Source: Agrobacterium larrymoorei (GTDB lineage Bacteria > Pseudomonadota > Alphaproteobacteria > Rhizobiales > Rhizobiaceae). From it: a stretch of 64,000 bases of DNA. This document shows, piece by piece, positions 60,745 through 64,000 of this stretch (position 1 is its first letter; each line of letters opens with the position of its first letter). The translations under genes were made by a program, and so were the position numbers. Location of the stretch: contig NZ_CP039691.1 of the NCBI RefSeq assembly GCF_005145045.1, positions 880,001-944,000 of the forward strand. The letters run 5' to 3'. The notes under the pieces are model-generated. The model was not told the origin of the DNA. It ran no database searches and was given only the letters and a program-made list of their open reading frames with translations.

Positions 60745-61184
60745 GCGCTGACCTCCCCTTGATTTTGCATATGAAACGCCAGCCGCTCTATGGGTGCCCA
60801 GATGATATCGCGCAGCTTGGGGTTTTCGATCGTCTCGTCCATCGCGCGGCGGAAGCAGAGCAGCCACTCATCGCGCTCGACTGTGCCGATGGGTGCCACG
60901 AAGTGGCGCCGCCTCAGCATCGGGTGGCCGTATTTTTCGACATAGACCGGCGGTCCGCCGAGATAGCCCGTCAGGTAATCGTAGAATTTGCTCTCGCTGC
61001 CTGAAAGATCCGGCGGGTGAATGGCGCGGCAATTCGAGGCTTCCGGCAGCGTATCCATCAACTCGTAAAAGCGCTTTGTCAGCGCCCGCACGGTCTCATC
61101 ACCGCCAATGGCGTCGTAAAGCGTGATGGTTTCTTCTGCCAAGGTGCGACATCTCCGTTTGGGACGTTCTGGCGCTTTGCTCAT
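60741..61184 (-). CDS. Truncated haemoglobin (group II/III-like)
   Basis: The 147-residue globin-like protein has a proximal-histidine segment VEKYGHPMLRRRHF, preceded by LTGYLGGPPVY, and GTVERDEWLLCFRRAMDE, the tryptophan at G8 of group II/III truncated haemoglobins. Such proteins bind oxygen or detoxify nitric oxide. The start MSKAPERPKRR at 61184 is chosen over 61223 because the longer N-terminus has no conserved residues. It forms a two-gene operon with the DUF423 gene. Confidence 0.85.
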   Translation of the reverse strand: MSKAPERPKRRCRTLAEETITLYDAIGGDETVRALTKRFYELMDTLPEASNCRAIHPPDLSGSESKFYDYLTGYLGGPPVYVEKYGHPMLRRRHFVAPIGTVERDEWLLCFRRAMDETIENPKLRDIIWAPIERLAFHMQNQGEVSA

Positions 61185-61252
61185 CAAAGCGCAATAACAA
61201 ACGAAAAGTGCGGCAATTTGCATCGCCGCACCTTGATGTCGCTCAATCGCGA

Positions 61253-62668
61253 TCAGCCGAAATTGCGGATCAGCTCCAGTCCCTGATGAAGCAGCGCATC
61301 CGCCTCGTCTTCATTCGCGGCCTCCACATAGCAGCGCATCTCCGGGGCGTTGCCGGAAGGGCGGAAGTGGATGGTGTTGCCATTGGCAAGCGTTACGCGC
61401 AGACCATCGATGTCGCTGGTATTCTTGACCGCGCCGACAGGCTGGAGAAACTGTTCCAGATTGGTGCGGGAAGACCGCAGGTGGTCCATCAGGGCCGCAC
61501 TTTTCTCCTGCGCGAAGTTCTGCAGGCGATCAGCCGCCGCGACAGGAAGATGATAGGCGGCGGCGATCTCGGACAGCTTCTTGCGCTGCGTTGCCTTCAA
61601 TTGCATGACCGCGAGAATGGGTAGGAAGCAATCGCGCGTGGGCAGCGGTGCGATGGTCTTGCCGTGCAGCGTGAAGGGCGTCGCGGTCAGGAAGCCACCA
61701 TTGGCCTCGAAGCCGATGATGCCGTTTTTTCCCTCCGACAGCGCTTCCGCCATGCCCGCGATGACGAAAGGCGAGCCGACTTTCGTGCGGGTTACACTGA
61801 ATTCGCCCGCCGCTTCGATGCCGGAGTTGGAGGTAACGGGCGTTACGACCACGCCAGCCTTGAGGAAGTTGGCCGTGATCAGGCCCAGCAGATCGCCGCG
61901 CAAAGGCGTGCCGGTTTCATCGGCCAGCAGCGGGCGGTCTCCGTCGCCATCGGCGGATACGATTGCATCCAGCCCGTGTTCCGGCGCCCATCCTTTAAGC
62001 TTTTCCAGCGTTTCCGGGGAAACTGCTTCCGTATCGACAGGGATGAAAGTGTCGGAGCGGCCAAGTGCCACGACCTCTGCGCCATAATGCGCCAGCACAT
62101 CCGCGAACAGATCACGCGCAACGGTGCTGTGCTGGTAGACGCCGATCTTCAACCCGTTGAGGGCGTTGGCAGGCAGAAGCCCGATATTGCGTTCGTAAAA
62201 CAGCTCGAGCGCCTCGGCGGCACGGCTCTCGGCCTCGCCGTCCGTTTCCTGAAAATCTTCCTTTTCGATTGCCCGCGCCAGATCGGCGATTGCAAGCTCA
62301 TCCTGCTTGTCGATCTCGCCATCGGGACGATAAAACTTGATGCCGTTGCGATCTGCAGGAATGTGGGAGCCGGTGACCATCAGCGCCGCGGCATCGAGGG
62401 AAAGGCCGTAGAGCGCGAGTGCCGGCGTCGGCAGCGCGCCACAATCCAGCGGCTTCAACCCTGCGGCCTTCAGCGCGCCGATGCAGCTTTCGGCAATGGC
62501 AGGGCTGGAATCGCGAAAGTCCCGTCCGATCAAGATAGGGTCGCCTTCTTTCGCAAGGCCAGCGTTGAGAAGATGGCGTGCAAATGCTGTTGCATAAACG
62601 GCGGAAGCCTTTCCCTTCAAATCCTCCGAAAGCCCGCGCAGACCGCTCGTTCCAAACTTCAGACTCAT
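61253..62668 (-). CDS. Phosphohexomutase (phosphomannomutase/phosphoglucomutase)
   Basis: The 471-residue enzyme belongs to the alpha-D-phosphohexomutase family. The phosphoserine loop is MVTGSHIPADRNGIKFY (Ser in TGSHI), the metal-binding loop is SADGDGDRPLLADE, the sugar-binding EANGG loop is FEANGGFLTAT and the C-terminal phosphate site is HFRPSGNAPEMRCYVE. It interconverts sugar 1- and 6-phosphates for polysaccharide or nucleotide-sugar synthesis. Agrobacterium has several paralogues; no neighbour indicates which pathway. Confidence 0.9.
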   Translation of the reverse strand: MSLKFGTSGLRGLSEDLKGKASAVYATAFARHLLNAGLAKEGDPILIGRDFRDSSPAIAESCIGALKAAGLKPLDCGALPTPALALYGLSLDAAALMVTGSHIPADRNGIKFYRPDGEIDKQDELAIADLARAIEKEDFQETDGEAESRAAEALELFYERNIGLLPANALNGLKIGVYQHSTVARDLFADVLAHYGAEVVALGRSDTFIPVDTEAVSPETLEKLKGWAPEHGLDAIVSADGDGDRPLLADETGTPLRGDLLGLITANFLKAGVVVTPVTSNSGIEAAGEFSVTRTKVGSPFVIAGMAEALSEGKNGIIGFEANGGFLTATPFTLHGKTIAPLPTRDCFLPILAVMQLKATQRKKLSEIAAAYHLPVAAADRLQNFAQEKSAALMDHLRSSRTNLEQFLQPVGAVKNTSDIDGLRVTLANGNTIHFRPSGNAPEMRCYVEAANEDEADALLHQGLELIRNFG

Positions 62669-62882
62669 ATGAAAAGCTCCTTATGCTGAATATTATCGAC
62701 GGCTTTGAAAAAGCCCAACCGACACCATAACGCAGAAAAAGCGCCATTGATCCCCGAAAAGCTGGTTCAAGGTGGTATTCCATTGCCGTCTCAGTCTCAA
62801 GCACGGTTGCGCCTGTGCGCCATGGGTCGACTCTGCAAGGTGCCCGCTGTATTCCCTGCCGTAAATGATGAAGGGATATGAA

Positions 62883-63092
62883 ATGGAAACTGTATCGATC
62901 GACAATCGCGGCGACTTCGGCCTCTGGGCCATCGAACGCGCCAAGGTCATCATTGCCGTAGAGGCATCAGCGCTGGCAATTGCCGCGCGCGAAGGCAAGG
63001 AAGAAGACATTCGCGAGGCTGCCAATGCACTCGGCGCAGAAATTTCGGCAGCGCTTCTCGAAGTCTACGACGGTCTCGTGCCGGAAGAGTGA
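62883..63092 (+). CDS. Small acidic/helical protein of unknown function
   Basis: The 69-residue protein, METVSIDNRGDFGLWAIERA onward, is mostly helical with alanine- and glutamate-rich segments (VEASALAIAAREGKEED, ISAALLEVYDGL). It has no recognised domain. Its reading frame ends within the 3' end of the oppositely oriented membrane gene (28-bp overlap), and the preceding 214 bp are gene-free. Confidence 0.5.
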   Translation: METVSIDNRGDFGLWAIERAKVIIAVEASALAIAAREGKEEDIREAANALGAEISAALLEVYDGLVPEE

Positions 63093-63622
63093 TCCGCACC
63101 GCGAATGCCGGAATAGCGGAGCGCGATGAATGCAGTTAGGCAGGCGACCGCAAAAGCGTTGAGATTGAAGAGCTTCGCAAGGTCTTGCGCGCTCCAAACA
63201 TGGAGCGCATCACCAGCCAAATAGCGTGTGGTGAGAAAACCGGCAAAGACAAAGCCCGTCAGGCCGATCTGCCATAATTTCTCGGTTGCCCGAAAGGACA
63301 AGGCCACCAGCATGATGCAGGCGGCGAAGAAAAGCTCAGTGCCGGAGGCCGTGCCGAACAGCCTGGTTTCGAACACCGTATCCACCGTTCCGATAACCGG
63401 CAGGGCAATCCGCGCAGCAAGCGGTGATTTTTTGGCAATGAAGGGGATGGCGAGAAAGAACGGCATGGAGAGCACGCTCCACCACGCCGCTTCCACGCCA
63501 TTGCCGACGATCCACCAGATCGTCGGCGGATAGAACGGCTTGTTGGCGACGATGACCCAGGCCACCGTCACGCTTGCCGCCGTCAATGCATCGAGCTCTC
63601 CCCTTTGAGTCGGGTCGCTCAT
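63065..63622 (-). CDS. Multi-pass membrane protein of unknown function
   Basis: The 185-residue protein has about five to six hydrophobic segments (VTVAWVIVANKPFYPP, AWWSVLSMPFFLAIPF, ELFFAACIMLVALSF, GLTGFVFAGFLTTRYLAG, AFAVACLTAFIALRYSG) and a short polar C-terminus. I do not recognise a family. The start overlaps the stop of the upstream CFA-synthase-like gene (ATGA), so it is cotranscribed and may be functionally linked to lipid modification. Confidence 0.72.
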   Translation of the reverse strand: MSDPTQRGELDALTAASVTVAWVIVANKPFYPPTIWWIVGNGVEAAWWSVLSMPFFLAIPFIAKKSPLAARIALPVIGTVDTVFETRLFGTASGTELFFAACIMLVALSFRATEKLWQIGLTGFVFAGFLTTRYLAGDALHVWSAQDLAKLFNLNAFAVACLTAFIALRYSGIRGADHSSGTRPS

Positions 63623-64000
63623 CTGTCTGAAGGCTTCAGCAGATAATGCCCAACGCCCCAGACCTGACCCTTGTCATGGCCGAAGAGCCCGGCGGTTGCG
63701 AGGAAAAACAGTCTCCAGCGACGGTGCCAGAGCATGGCATCCTTGCCATAGACCTCGTTTAGAATGGGCATGATCCGCCCGGATTCACGGTCGAAATTCG
63801 CCAGCCAATCCATGGCCGTGCGGCGATAATGCGTGCCGGACCAGCGCCATTCAGCCTCCACCTGATAGATGTCTTCAAAGCGGTGCGCCAGATCATGCGC
63901 TGGCATGATGCCGCCGGTGAAGAAGTGGTGGGCGATCCAGTCTGCCGGGTTGTTCTGGTCGAACCGATAAGAACGGTTCTTGTGGGTGAAGACGTGGATG
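63619..64000 (-). CDS. Cyclopropane fatty-acid synthase-like methyltransferase, C-terminal part (runs off window)
   Basis: The visible 126 codons include FTHKNRSYRFDQNNPADWIA, HHFFTGGIMPAHDLAHRF, YQVEAEWRWSGTHYRRTAMD, WLANFDRESGRIMPILNEVY and WGVGHYLLKPSDR. This is the C-terminal pattern of CFA synthases, which add a methylene group from SAM to unsaturated phospholipid acyl chains. The SAM-binding N-terminal region lies outside the window. Its stop overlaps the start of the membrane-protein gene by ATGA. Confidence 0.82.
   Translation of the reverse strand, partial: IHVFTHKNRSYRFDQNNPADWIAHHFFTGGIMPAHDLAHRFEDIYQVEAEWRWSGTHYRRTAMDWLANFDRESGRIMPILNEVYGKDAMLWHRRWRLFFLATAGLFGHDKGQVWGVGHYLLKPSDR

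Overview
The window is chromosomal DNA from an alphaproteobacterium of the Rhizobiales, most likely Agrobacterium or a close Rhizobium. The basis is recognition by eye, not a search. It carries ChpT, CtrA and SciP (alphaproteobacterial cell-cycle control), a heat-shock sigma factor RpoH, the rhizobial glutamine synthetase II gene glnII with its divergent small partner gstI, complete urea-uptake (urt) and urease (ure) clusters, and a LivJ-like binding protein whose neighbourhood matches the Agrobacterium Atu2422 (GABA-binding) locus. Coding density is high and no tRNA, rRNA or CRISPR array was seen.

Layout. 0-6 kb: end of a DUF2076 gene, a HupE/UreJ metal permease, clpP, a complete IS4-family insertion sequence inside a palindromic repeat, a spermidine-synthase-like protein, a lytic transglycosylase lipoprotein and a SPOUT RNA methyltransferase. 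6-16 kb: an RluA/RluD pseudouridine synthase, a methyltransferase, rpoH, a 764-residue acidic membrane-anchored protein, purA, a DMT exporter and two unknown envelope proteins. 16.5-21.6 kb: a 181-bp hairpin repeat, chpT, ctrA, a fliJ-like gene and sciP, with four GANTC methylation sites in the ctrA/fliJ intergenic region. 21.8-24 kb: a lone DUF2793 gene and cysQ. 24-30 kb: livHMGF, a small membrane gene and livJ.

30.9-53.3 kb is a nitrogen/urea region. It has a response regulator and a 1129-residue hybrid histidine kinase whose N-terminal half is an NCS1-type permease followed by a cysteine-rich cluster, then glnII (with a sigma-54 promoter), gstI, urtABCDE, a secreted esterase and ureD-A-B-C-E-F-G. 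The urease genes are interleaved with small accessory genes: DUF1272, GFA, LprI, a peroxiredoxin and a diguanylate cyclase. The logic is: UrtABCDE imports urea, urease releases ammonia, GlnII assimilates it. The kinase is a plausible, unproven sensor for this pathway. 53.4-64 kb: a Crp/Fnr regulator, an RND efflux pair, a RutR-like TetR regulator, DUF2325, DUF423 and truncated haemoglobin genes, a phosphohexomutase, two small or unknown genes and a partial cyclopropane fatty-acid synthase-like gene.

The two most interesting signals are (1) REP-like palindromes arranged as inverted pairs in several intergenic regions, one pair enclosing a GIY-YIG nuclease gene between urtD and urtE and another split by the IS, and (2) the permease-sensor kinase.
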